Positions 15,526 to 22,971 of a stretch of 26,700 nt of DNA are shown piece after piece. Made by a program: the position numbers and the translations under genes. The DNA comes from UBA11540 sp003445125. GTDB lineage: Bacteria; Bacillota; Clostridia; Oscillospirales; Ruminococcaceae. Below the pieces are notes generated by a model, which saw only the letters and a program-made list of their open reading frames with translations, was not told where the DNA came from and ran no database searches. The stretch lies in contig CALBQG010000034.1 in assembly GCA_937899435.1 (NCBI GenBank), positions 1-26,700 on the forward strand, in the 5' to 3' direction. How positions within the stretch are numbered: position 1 is the stretch's first letter; every line of letters begins with the position of its first letter.

Positions 15526-15560
15526 AAAATCCGCGCCGATTGAAAATCGGCGCGGATTTT
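15526..15560. terminator. bidirectional terminator between convergent genes
   Basis: A perfect 16-base stem (15526-15541 with 15545-15560) has a three-base loop, A-run on one side and T-run on the other, so it can end both the rightward HMA gene and the leftward 16-gene run. Confidence 0.88.
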
Positions 15561-15561
15561 A

Positions 15562-15738
15562 TTACATTTGCTTTTTCACTACGCGGTACTCGTCCCCGTC
15601 GCGGAAAAACGGACAGGCAGTTGCCGAACGGGACAGGAAGCGCTGCATATCATCCTCATCCAGATTCTGATCGCAGACATAGCAATCATAATCCTCATCG
15701 TAGACATAAAACGCGCAATACTCACAGTTCGATTTCAT
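15562..15738 (-). CDS. small cysteine-rich protein, DUF6472-like
   Basis: A 58-residue acidic protein beginning MKSNCEYCAFYVYDEDYDC. Five cysteines occur as two CxxC pairs (Cys5/Cys8 and Cys19/Cys22) plus Cys42 in TACPFF, with an acidic centre and a YRVVKKQM end. This resembles a small family of unknown function common in clostridia (DUF6472, from memory). It may bind a metal such as zinc or an iron-sulfur cluster. AAAGGAG lies 7 bases before ATG 15738. It is the last gene of the long minus-strand run, 41 bases after the S1-domain gene and directly before the terminator. Confidence 0.82.
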   Translation of the reverse strand: MKSNCEYCAFYVYDEDYDCYVCDQNLDEDDMQRFLSRSATACPFFRDGDEYRVVKKQM

Positions 15739-15779
15739 AAAAACGCTCCTTTCCGACGGAAGCCTCCGCCCGACGGATG

Positions 15780-16232
15780 TTATTTATACGAATTCGTCCC
15801 GCGTTTCGGATATCCTCCGCGTTGCTTAGAGTCCATGGAACGCTTCAGATCCGACATTTTTTCGTCGCTTGCCTTTTTGAAGTTGTTCATCATATCTTCA
15901 AAAGACATCGGCTCATTACTGACTTTTTTCCGGAAATCGAAGCGGTTGTTATTGTTGCCGTTGGAACGGGGCGGACGCGATGACGGTTCACGTTTCGGCT
16001 CCTCTGCCCGTTTGATGGAAAGACTGATTTTTCCGTCCTCTCCGACAGAAAGCACCTTGACCTTTACGGTCTGCCCTTCCTTCAGATGTTCGTGAATGTC
16101 TTTCACAAACGTGGACGCCACTTCGGAAATATGCACCATTCCCGTTTTTCCGTCCTCTAATTCCACAAAAGCACCGAAATTTGTGATTCCCGTGACTTTC
16201 CCTTCCACAACATTACCCACCGCAAGCTGCAT
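15780..16232 (-). CDS. yabR: S1 RNA-binding domain protein (YabR type)
   Basis: A 150-residue protein with one S1 domain at residues 3-72 (VGNVVEGKVTGITNFGAFVEL, then GMVHISEVA and KVKVLSVGEDGKISLSIKRA), followed by a basic, Asn-, Arg- and Lys-rich, probably disordered tail. It should bind RNA or ribosomes. The order rqcP-yabP-yabQ-divIC-yabR is the same as in Bacillus subtilis, which supports the name. It starts 21 bases after divIC. The exact function of YabR is not settled; a link to ribosome association is likely. Confidence 0.88.
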   Translation of the reverse strand: MQLAVGNVVEGKVTGITNFGAFVELEDGKTGMVHISEVASTFVKDIHEHLKEGQTVKVKVLSVGEDGKISLSIKRAEEPKREPSSRPPRSNGNNNNRFDFRKKVSNEPMSFEDMMNNFKKASDEKMSDLKRSMDSKQRGGYPKRGTNSYK

Positions 16233-16253
16233 AAACCGAAATGTCCCTTCCTG

Positions 16254-16535
16254 TTAACCGTTGACATTATAAAAAAACCGATCGTCATAGCGCGCATAAG
16301 ACAGTTTTTCGCGGGCGTACCGCTCCACGAACTTTTCCTCATCCTGTTCGGACAACAGGCGTTTGCTTTCGAGGTTTTCCTGTTTTTGCTCGCTGATGCT
16401 TCGATTGAGGCTGTCAAGCTGGTCATTTTTTTCTTTGATCTGTGCGCGCAGGCTGATAAGAGACACGACGATATAAACAACAAAAGCAATCACCGCCAAC
16501 TGCAACAGCAGATTGCGGCTTTTTTTCTTCTGCAT
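16254..16535 (-). CDS. divIC: septum formation initiator, DivIC/FtsB type
   Basis: A 93-residue single-pass membrane protein: short basic cytoplasmic N-terminus, one membrane segment at about residues 10-30 (LLLQLAVIAFVVYIVVSLIS), then a coiled coil (about 31-65) and the family's C-terminal EKFVERYAREKLSYAR motif. DivIC joins FtsL and DivIB in the divisome and controls septal wall synthesis. AAGGAGG lies 9 bases before ATG 16535. A good vegetative promoter (16574-16603) lies right upstream, so it can be expressed independently of the sporulation genes before it. Confidence 0.92.
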   Translation of the reverse strand: MQKKKSRNLLLQLAVIAFVVYIVVSLISLRAQIKEKNDQLDSLNRSISEQKQENLESKRLLSEQDEEKFVERYAREKLSYARYDDRFFYNVNG

Positions 16536-16573
16536 CGGTCTCGACCTCCTTGCACAGATATTTCCTCATGATT

Positions 16574-16603
16574 ATTATACTACACCTGTTTTGTCCGTTG
16601 CAA
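16574..16603 (-). promoter_or_regulatory. internal promoter for divIC
   Basis: Minus strand TTGCAA (16598-16603), an 18-base spacer and TATAAT (16574-16579), overlapping the 3' end of yabQ. Expected start near 16567, about 30 bases before the divIC start codon. Confidence 0.7.
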
Positions 16604-17047
16604 GTGGTTTTTGAAAAAAAGAGTGATTTTTTTTGGATTTTTTTTGCTTTTCCCCGCTTTCTTTTTTGACGCGCGGCGATCAAGCGCTTTTTTCAGCGGA
16701 GAAAACAAAAAAGACAGTATTTTTCTGACGGTGCCGATAATCAGCGAAGACAAACGGAAAATCAGCGCACCGAGGGTGAAATAATACACCATGAAGCCGC
16801 AAAGCTCGCCGATCAGCAGAAAAAAGCGCAGTTGCCCCTCATTGACCGCCACCACGAAAACAAACGTGGAAATCAGCGCTGTCAGCGAAAACAGCACGTC
16901 CTGCACGAAAACCACCGTCTTTTGCGAAGAAAACGCCAGCCGCAAGAGGCGAAACACCTCATAAACCAGCCCAAGTCCCACACCGAGCAGCACGGCAAGT
17001 CCGAACACCTGCAGCTGCCCCGAAACCGACACGCCGTCATATCCCAT
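16580..17047 (-). CDS. yabQ: spore cortex biosynthesis protein YabQ
   Basis: A 155-residue membrane protein. From ATG 17047 it has about four hydrophobic segments (residues roughly 8-28, 45-65, 70-90 and 95-110) and a very basic C-terminal tail rich in lysine (DRRASKKKAGKSKKNPKK). In B. subtilis YabQ is needed for spore cortex formation and sits in the forespore membranes. The start lies 4 bases after the yabP stop. A longer reading frame begins at 17116 but overlaps yabP and lacks a site, so it was not used. Identity rests on the membrane pattern and on the yabP-yabQ-divIC order. Confidence 0.85.
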   Translation of the reverse strand: MGYDGVSVSGQLQVFGLAVLLGVGLGLVYEVFRLLRLAFSSQKTVVFVQDVLFSLTALISTFVFVVAVNEGQLRFFLLIGELCGFMVYYFTLGALIFRLSSLIIGTVRKILSFLFSPLKKALDRRASKKKAGKSKKNPKKITLFFKNHLQRTKQV

Positions 17048-17051
17048 ACGA

Positions 17052-17333
17052 TCACCGGAAAATTCTGGCAAGCAGTCCGCCGCGTACCGGCGTATTCTCA
17101 CTGTATGCCAGGGCAATAATCGTACCTTCGATCTCCATATCGCCGCTTTCGACGCTCAACTTATTGATATGCAGATTTTCTCCTCTGACCGTCAGTTGTC
17201 CCTGATCGGTATACATCACAATGGTCTGTTCATCAAAGCTGTCCACATCGGTGACGGCGGAGACCGTCAGCTTTTTTCGGTTTTCCATCACCAGGTTATG
17301 AATCCGTTTGGGTGCTGTTTTTTCTTCTGTCAT
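17052..17333 (-). CDS. yabP: sporulation protein YabP
   Basis: A 93-residue soluble protein of the YabP/YqfC family, which takes part in sporulation. The family stretch RKKLTVSAVTDVDSFDEQTIVMYTDQG and the later LHINKLSVESGDMEIEG are clear. GGAGG lies 7 bases before ATG 17333. That binding site is inside a 12-base stem (17339-17379), which may limit translation from read-through transcripts. Next to yabQ as in other spore-formers. Confidence 0.9.
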   Translation of the reverse strand: MTEEKTAPKRIHNLVMENRKKLTVSAVTDVDSFDEQTIVMYTDQGQLTVRGENLHINKLSVESGDMEIEGTIIALAYSENTPVRGGLLARIFR

Positions 17334-17338
17334 GATAA

Positions 17339-17379
17339 AACCTCCGAATACTCTGTTTACCACAAAATATTCGGAGGTT
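17339..17379 (-). promoter_or_regulatory. 12-base inverted repeat over the yabP ribosome binding site
   Basis: Perfect arms at 17339-17350 and 17368-17379 with a 17-base loop lie between the rqcP stop and the yabP start. In the mRNA the downstream arm contains the GGAGG site. The stem is followed by a short T-run, so it might also act as a weak terminator. Confidence 0.6.
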
Positions 17380-17386
17380 CTCGGTT

Positions 17387-17629
17387 TTATTCAATCACGG
17401 TATAATTCTGTGCCGCCGTATCCTTGGTGGCATACTCGCTGACGCTGAGCACACGCACCTTCAACGGTTTTGCGCCGAGGTTCATTTCAATGACGTCGCC
17501 TTCCCTGACCTCATAGGACGCACGAGCCACCTTTCCGTTGACGGAAATTCTTCCTGCGTCGCAGGCTTCATTGGCAATGGTGCGCCGTTTGATCAGGCGG
17601 GTCACCTTCAGATATTTATCCAATCGCAT
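17387..17629 (-). CDS. rqcP: S4-domain ribosome quality-control factor RqcP
   Basis: An 80-residue protein made of one S4 RNA-binding domain (MRLDKYLKVTRLIKRRTIANEAC, then GRISVNGKVARASYEV and GDVIEMNLG). RqcP (YabO, Hsp15-like) works with RqcH on stalled 50S subunits to add alanine tails. It overlaps the upstream gene by 14 bases; AGGAGA lies 6 bases before ATG 17629. Position before yabP matches B. subtilis. Confidence 0.9.
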   Translation of the reverse strand: MRLDKYLKVTRLIKRRTIANEACDAGRISVNGKVARASYEVREGDVIEMNLGAKPLKVRVLSVSEYATKDTAAQNYTVIE

Positions 17630-18785
17630 ATGATTTCTCCTGTTTTAATTTTTCAATCTGTGTAAATGTCAGCAAATACGTATCGGTTTCATTGCAGGCA
17701 ATGCCGAACGCCTCAGTCAAATCTTTCTCCTCCGACAACGGGGTGAACTGACGGTCATAGGTTGTCAGTGTGTCATTGCCGAGCAGATAGACTTCCGTTT
17801 TTTTATGCTGTTCCGTTTTGAAATTTTCGGGCAGTGTGACGGAAGGGCTGACATTTTTGGCATCATACACCAAATGCGCCGTGACTTCCTCGCCGTTTTT
17901 TTCCGCCAGAAAAGCCCCGTATTCGTTGAGATTGTAATAGTATAGCTCATGCGCATACGGATAGCGCAAAAGCACTTCTCCTACGGCATCCGTCACCACG
18001 GTTTCGCGGTCGAACACCAAACAGAGATTTCCGTTGTCCAGATAGGTCATGGCAATCAGAGAACTGTCTGGGAACTCCCGATCCGCCACTACCGGATTTT
18101 CTTCGTTTTTCAGATCCAGAATCCGCACGGTGGTTTTCGGCAGACCGTTGTCGGAATACAGTGCCGACGCCGCCAGGTACTGTCCGTCCGGCGAAAATGC
18201 CGCGGCGTGAATGTAATTTCCGGTACTTTTCCAGGTGGCGACGGTTTCGCCTTTCCGATTGACTGCTTTCAATTCCGTCAGAAATTTTGTGGACGCCGTA
18301 ATCAGTGCATAGTTTCCGTTTTTCCCGACCGCCGCTCCGATAATCTGATTTTCGCAGTCACCGCTTTTGATCAGCGTGTCACCGCCGATCACGGTATACG
18401 CGTAATACCCCACATCGTACACCACGGCACAGTCTCCCTGTGTTTTCATCCGCGGGTTGGTGCAGTTATGCACCTGACGGAGCGACAATGTGCCGTATTC
18501 ATCATACACCATCACTTCCGTGTCCGTCAGAAGAGACATACGGGTTCCCATGGTGTGAATCACCTTCGGCGTTCCGCCGGTGATCTCCACGGGATATCCC
18601 TTCGGGGCTTCCACCAAACCGATGCTTTCCGCAAGGCTGACGCCGAAAATCGGCTCGTACAGCAGCAAAAACGCCCCAATCAGCGCTGCTGCCGCTGCAC
18701 AGATGCCCAAACGGAGAAAGAACACCTTGCGTTCTTTTTTCTTCTGTTTTTCCCGAAATTCCCGAATATCGTTAATCTCCGCCAA
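17616..18785 (-). CDS. membrane-anchored beta-propeller-like protein, DUF5711-like
   Basis: A 389-residue protein with a charged cytoplasmic N-terminus (REKQKKKERKV), one membrane segment at about residues 24-45, and a large extracytoplasmic part of repeated beta-strand blocks, for example AAAFSPDGQYLAASALYS and AMTYLDNGNLCLVFD, as in WD40-like propellers. It looks like the clostridial DUF5711 family; the role is unknown, perhaps envelope scaffolding or sensing. It begins 4 bases after truA and overlaps rqcP, so it is firmly in the operon. Confidence 0.82.
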   Translation of the reverse strand: MAEINDIREFREKQKKKERKVFFLRLGICAAAAALIGAFLLLYEPIFGVSLAESIGLVEAPKGYPVEITGGTPKVIHTMGTRMSLLTDTEVMVYDEYGTLSLRQVHNCTNPRMKTQGDCAVVYDVGYYAYTVIGGDTLIKSGDCENQIIGAAVGKNGNYALITASTKFLTELKAVNRKGETVATWKSTGNYIHAAAFSPDGQYLAASALYSDNGLPKTTVRILDLKNEENPVVADREFPDSSLIAMTYLDNGNLCLVFDRETVVTDAVGEVLLRYPYAHELYYYNLNEYGAFLAEKNGEEVTAHLVYDAKNVSPSVTLPENFKTEQHKKTEVYLLGNDTLTTYDRQFTPLSEEKDLTEAFGIACNETDTYLLTFTQIEKLKQEKSYAIG

Positions 18786-18789
18786 GCCA

Positions 18790-19539
18790 TCACATCCTTT
18801 CGTAGGTGATGCAGTTCAGATACAGTCCGCAGGCGGGCGCGGTGATGCCCGCTCTCGTCCGATCGCGGCTCTCAAGAATCGCAGGAATCCCGTCCGGGTC
18901 GATTTTTCCCTGTGCCACCCGCAGCAAGGTCCCGGTCATGATCCGCACCATATTGTACAGAAAGCCGTTGCCGCTGACGGTATAGGTCACAAGATCCCCC
19001 TCGCGCCGCACTTCGCTTTTATAAATTGTCCGCACAGCGGGGCGGACTTTGAAATCCTTGGTGCAAAACGCTTTGAAGTCGTGTTCTCCGAGAAAATACC
19101 CCGCAGCGCGGTTGAGCTTTTCCACATCCAGCGGATAGGGATACTGAAACAAAAGATCATGGGAAAACGGGTCTTTGATCGGAGAATTGAGGATTTTATA
19201 GACATATTCTTTTTCTTTGGTATGATACCGCGCGTGAAACTCCGGTGACACCTGACGACAGGAAAGCGCGGCAATATCGTGGGGAAAATGGTAGTTCAGC
19301 GCCGCGAGAAAGCGTTCGCAGGCAATGGGGTTGTCCGTGTGAAGATTAAAAAAATACTGATTGGCATGAACGCCCGTATCGGTGCGCGAACAGCCGATGA
19401 TATCTTCTCTTTTCCCGAGGATGCGTTCTATGGCGTCCTGCACCGTTTCCTGCACGGTCACAGCATTTTCCTGCACCTGAAAGCCATGATAGCGGCTGCC
19501 GTTGTAGGCAATTTCCACCAACAAATTCCGTTCTTCCAT
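18790..19539 (-). CDS. truA: tRNA pseudouridine(38-40) synthase
   Basis: TruA converts uridines 38-40 of the tRNA anticodon arm to pseudouridine. The 249-residue protein has the catalytic motif GCSRTDTGVHA with Asp54, the N-terminal AYNGSRYHGFQ, and the C-terminal GNGFLYNMVRIMTGTLL. Length is typical. It starts 9 bases after ecfT, the same ecfA1-ecfA2-ecfT-truA order as in B. subtilis. Confidence 0.96.
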   Translation of the reverse strand: MEERNLLVEIAYNGSRYHGFQVQENAVTVQETVQDAIERILGKREDIIGCSRTDTGVHANQYFFNLHTDNPIACERFLAALNYHFPHDIAALSCRQVSPEFHARYHTKEKEYVYKILNSPIKDPFSHDLLFQYPYPLDVEKLNRAAGYFLGEHDFKAFCTKDFKVRPAVRTIYKSEVRREGDLVTYTVSGNGFLYNMVRIMTGTLLRVAQGKIDPDGIPAILESRDRTRAGITAPACGLYLNCITYERM

Positions 19540-19548
19540 ATCCGCACC

Positions 19549-20364
19549 TCACACAAACGAGGGAACAAAGCAATTGATCAGAATGACGCCCGCAATGCAC
19601 ACGCAGCAAATGAACAGTGCGACAAAATCGTTTGCCGTCCACCGAAGCTGACGCATACGGGTGCGCCCCTCGCCGCCGTGATAGCAGCGGCACTCCATCG
19701 CCAGCGCCAATTCATCCGCGCGGCGGAACGCCGACACGAAAAGCGGGATCAGAATGGGAATGAACGAGCGGATTTTGTCCAGAAATTTTCCGGAACCGAG
19801 ATCGGCTCCGCGCGCTTTCTGCGCGTTCATGATTTTGTCCGTTTCTTCGATCAGCGTCGGGATAAAGCGCAGGGCAATCGTCATCATCATGGCGATTTCA
19901 TGCGCCGGGAATTTGATTTTCTCCAACGGCTTCATCAGCCGCTCAATACCGTCAGTCAGGGTGATCGGCGACGTGGTATAGGTGAGCAGTGCCGTGCCCG
20001 AAATCAGGCACACAATCCGCACCGACAAAACGCCCGCCATGATCAGTCCCTTATCCGTGATCGAAAAAATCCACCACGAAAAAAGCGGTGTCCCGTCTTT
20101 GAGAAAAAACACATTCAGCACGGCGGTGAACAAAATGATCGGCAACACGGGCTTAATTGTTTTAAACAGCATTTTGACCGGAATTCTCGCCAACGCATAG
20201 GAGAAAAACACGAACGCAATGCCCACCAGAAGTCCCACGGGGTTTGCGACGGCAAAAAGCATGACGATATACAGCACCGTCAAAATAATTTTCATGCGCG
20301 GATCCAGCCGATGCACCGGAGAGGTTCCGGGATAGTACTGTCCGATGGTGATATCCTTGAGCAA
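19549..20364 (-). CDS. ecfT: energy-coupling factor transporter membrane protein EcfT
   Basis: A 271-residue integral membrane protein that couples the ATPase pair EcfA1/EcfA2 to exchangeable vitamin-binding S subunits. Several hydrophobic segments (about residues 25-60, 65-85, 105-125 and 240-265) are seen, with the coupling helices containing the two conserved Ala-Arg-Gly-type motifs: NAQKARGADL and ALAMECRCYHGG. The second is a variant of the usual ARGY form. It follows ecfA2 by 15 bases. No S subunit is encoded here, as expected for the shared group II modules. Confidence 0.93.
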   Translation of the reverse strand: MLKDITIGQYYPGTSPVHRLDPRMKIILTVLYIVMLFAVANPVGLLVGIAFVFFSYALARIPVKMLFKTIKPVLPIILFTAVLNVFFLKDGTPLFSWWIFSITDKGLIMAGVLSVRIVCLISGTALLTYTTSPITLTDGIERLMKPLEKIKFPAHEIAMMMTIALRFIPTLIEETDKIMNAQKARGADLGSGKFLDKIRSFIPILIPLFVSAFRRADELALAMECRCYHGGEGRTRMRQLRWTANDFVALFICCVCIAGVILINCFVPSFV

Positions 20365-20379
20365 TTCTTTTTCCTCCGC

Positions 20380-21225
20380 TCAGATAAACTTCTTTAATTC
20401 TTCTTTTGCCTGCTCCACGGTATAGATGTCCGTATTGACCGGATACCCCCGCCGTTTCAGTTCCAGAAACACGCGGGTGATCTGCGGAATGTCCAATCCG
20501 ATTTCGGTCAGGCGCTGCGCCTGCGAAAAAATCGATTTTACCGTATCGTACATCGCCGCTTCTCCGTGATCCATCACCAGCACCTTGGACGCAAATTTTG
20601 CGACGTCCTCCATACTGTGCGACACTAAAAGCACGGTGTTTTTCTTTTCCTCATGATACTCCCTGATTTCACCGAGCACCTTGTCCCGTCCGTGGGGATC
20701 CAATCCCGCCGTCGGCTCATCCAGAATCAGCACCTGCGGATCCATGGCAATCACGCCCGCAATGGCGGCGCGGCGCTTCTGCCCGCCCGAAAGCTCGAAC
20801 GGAGATTTTTTCAGATGCTCCTCCCGCAATCCGACAAAGCGCGCCGCTTCCTTGACCCGCGCGCGGATTTCGTCCTCCGAAAGTCCCATATTTTTCGGTC
20901 CGAACGCGATATCCTTTTCCACGGTTTCCTCAAACAGCTGATACTCCGGATACTGGAACACCAGTCCGACCTTAAACCGAATACGGCGCATTTCCTTTTC
21001 GTTCGCCCACAAATCTTCGCCGTCGATATACACGCGCCCCGACGTCGGCTTAAGAAGTCCGTTGAAATGCTGAATCAGCGTGGATTTTCCGGAACCGGTA
21101 TGACCGATCACCCCGACGAATTCTCCGCGGTCGATCTCAATATTCACCTGTTTTACGGCGGCTTTTTCATACGCCGTTCCCTGCCCGTATACAAACGTCA
21201 GGTCTTCTGTCTTGATTACCGACAC
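20380..21225 (-). CDS. ecfA2: energy-coupling factor ATPase EcfA2
   Basis: A 281-residue ABC ATPase of the ECF module. Walker A GHTGSGKST (41-49), Q-loop QYPEYQLFEETV, signature LSGGQKRR, Walker B VLILDEPTAGLDP and the H-loop histidine in VSHSMEDV are all present. The GTG at 21225 is chosen because it gives the normal N-terminus (VSVIKTEDLTFVYG) and overlaps the ecfA1 stop; the longer frame to 21276 runs through ecfA1. AAGGAG lies 11 bases upstream. Confidence 0.94.
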   Translation of the reverse strand: MSVIKTEDLTFVYGQGTAYEKAAVKQVNIEIDRGEFVGVIGHTGSGKSTLIQHFNGLLKPTSGRVYIDGEDLWANEKEMRRIRFKVGLVFQYPEYQLFEETVEKDIAFGPKNMGLSEDEIRARVKEAARFVGLREEHLKKSPFELSGGQKRRAAIAGVIAMDPQVLILDEPTAGLDPHGRDKVLGEIREYHEEKKNTVLLVSHSMEDVAKFASKVLVMDHGEAAMYDTVKSIFSQAQRLTEIGLDIPQITRVFLELKRRGYPVNTDIYTVEQAKEELKKFI

Positions 21226-22088
21226 GCTGTTTCTTTCTCCTTTTTCTCCAACAATCGCACAAGCTGCTCCACGCACTCGTCAGTGGTCAGCACATAGTCG
21301 TCCACGCGCGCGCCGCCCTCTTTCAGATCGTAAATCAGTTCGGTCGCCTGCGGCACGTCCAGTCCGATTTTTTTCATCAGTCCGACATTCCAAAACACTT
21401 TATGCGGCACATCGTCCAGCAGGACATTGCCGTCGTTCATCACGATCACACGGTCGGCTTGCGCCGCTTCGTCCATATAATGAGTAATCAGCAGCACGGT
21501 AATCCCATACTTTTGATTCAGTTCCCGCACGGTTTTCAGCACTTCACGTCTGCCCTTCGGGTCCAGCATCGCGGTCGGCTCGTCCAGCACAATGCATGCC
21601 GGGCGCATGGCAATTGTTCCCGCAATCGCCACCCGCTGTTTCTGTCCGCCGGAAAGGCGGTATGCCGCGTGTTCGCGGTATTCGTACATTCCCACGGCTT
21701 TCAGCGCTTCGTCCACCCGTTGGCGGATTTCCTGCGGCTCGACTCCCAGATTTTCCAGGGCGAACGCCACATCTTCCTCCACCACGGTCGCCACAATCTG
21801 ATTATCCGGGTTCTGAAACACCATGCCGACGCGGCTGCGGATATCCAAAAGGCGCGACTCGTCCGCGGTATCGATGCCGTCCACCAGCACCTTTCCCGAG
21901 GTCGGCACCAAAATGGCATTGCAGAGCTTTGCCAGGGTGGATTTTCCGCACCCGTTATGTCCTAAAATCGCGACGAACTGTCCGCGCCCGATTTCCAGCG
22001 ACAAGTGCTCCAGCACGGGAGCGCCCGGTTTTTCCTCGCTGTCATACGCAAACGACACATCGCGCAGGGAAATGATCGTATCCTGCAA
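21216..22088 (-). CDS. ecfA1: energy-coupling factor ATPase EcfA1
   Basis: A 290-residue ABC ATPase, partner of EcfA2. Walker A GHNGCGKST (43-51), Q-loop QNPDNQIVATVVEEDVAF, signature LSGGQKQR, Walker B CIVLDEPTAMLDP and ITHYMDEA are present; the VVEEDVAF stretch is typical of EcfA1. The likely start is TTG 22088, with CGGAGG 7 bases upstream and 16 bases after the previous gene; no ATG gives a normal N-terminus. The gene overlaps ecfA2 by 10 bases. Confidence 0.93.
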   Translation of the reverse strand: MQDTIISLRDVSFAYDSEEKPGAPVLEHLSLEIGRGQFVAILGHNGCGKSTLAKLCNAILVPTSGKVLVDGIDTADESRLLDIRSRVGMVFQNPDNQIVATVVEEDVAFALENLGVEPQEIRQRVDEALKAVGMYEYREHAAYRLSGGQKQRVAIAGTIAMRPACIVLDEPTAMLDPKGRREVLKTVRELNQKYGITVLLITHYMDEAAQADRVIVMNDGNVLLDDVPHKVFWNVGLMKKIGLDVPQATELIYDLKEGGARVDDYVLTTDECVEQLVRLLEKKEKETACR

Positions 22089-22104
22089 TTCGATTCCTCC
22101 GAAC

Positions 22105-22971
22105 TTATTTGAAAGTGGCAATCGCCGTGGACCCGCACGGCAAAGGGAAGCACGCGTTTTCCACCGGCAGTCCGATTTCATCCGCCGTGATCTGCGCTTT
22201 GAATTTCTGCCCAACCGTACTTGACAGCAAATACGCCATCACCGACGGAGACAAGCCCGTCGTATAGGAATTGAGCAGAAAGAACAGCGGTCGGTCGCCG
22301 AGAACCTGCGTGCAAAGAGAAACAAAATCGTAGATATTGTCCTCTAACCGCCACATTTCTCCCGACGGTCCTCTGCCGTAAGACGGAGGATCCATGATAA
22401 TTCCGTCATAGGTTTTCCCGCGGCGGATTTCCCGCTCGACAAATTTTTTGCAATCGTCCACAATCCAACGGATCGGGCGATCTTCCAGTCCCGAAAGGCG
22501 CGCATTGTCTCTCGCCCACTGCACCATTCCCTTGGACGCGTCCACATGGCACACCTCGGCTCCCGCCGCCGCACAGGCGACGGTTGCTCCTCCGGTATAG
22601 GCAAACAGGTTCAGCACGCGGACGGGACGGTCGGCTTCTTTGATCAGCGAACGCATATAGTCCCAATTTACTGCCTGCTCCGGGAAAAGTCCCGTATGCT
22701 TGAACCCGGTCGGGCGGATGGAAAATGTGAGGTCTCCGTAGGAGACCGTCCATTCTTTTTTCGTAATCTGTTCGTTGTCCCAGTGTCCGCCGCCGGACGA
22801 AGAGCGCAGGTAATGTGCCGCAGGGTGCTTCCAGTTCGGATCGGTTTTCGGCGTTTTCCAGATCACCTGCGGATCAGGGCGCACCAAGGTTACCCCGTTC
22901 CAGCTTTCCAGTTTTTCGCCGTCGGAGGTGTCCAGAATCCGATAGTCCTGCCATTTGTCTGCTATTCTCAT
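22105..22971 (-). CDS. class I SAM-dependent methyltransferase, RlmI/RlmK-like
   Basis: A 288-residue methyltransferase with motif I LNLFAYTGGATVACAAAGA, the acidic ribose-binding VDASKGMVQWARDNA, and the catalytic-type motif IMDPPSYGRG. These match the Methyltrans_SAM family that includes the 23S rRNA cytosine and guanine methylases RlmI and RlmK. The N-terminal PUA domain of RlmI appears absent or shortened, so the RNA target is uncertain. It overlaps glmM by four bases (ATGA). Confidence 0.87.
   Translation of the reverse strand: MRIADKWQDYRILDTSDGEKLESWNGVTLVRPDPQVIWKTPKTDPNWKHPAAHYLRSSSGGGHWDNEQITKKEWTVSYGDLTFSIRPTGFKHTGLFPEQAVNWDYMRSLIKEADRPVRVLNLFAYTGGATVACAAAGAEVCHVDASKGMVQWARDNARLSGLEDRPIRWIVDDCKKFVEREIRRGKTYDGIIMDPPSYGRGPSGEMWRLEDNIYDFVSLCTQVLGDRPLFFLLNSYTTGLSPSVMAYLLSSTVGQKFKAQITADEIGLPVENACFPLPCGSTAIATFK

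Noticed and set aside
17334..17420. SigE promoter for yabPQ
   Set aside because: No pair of boxes close to the SigE consensus at correct spacing could be seen by eye.
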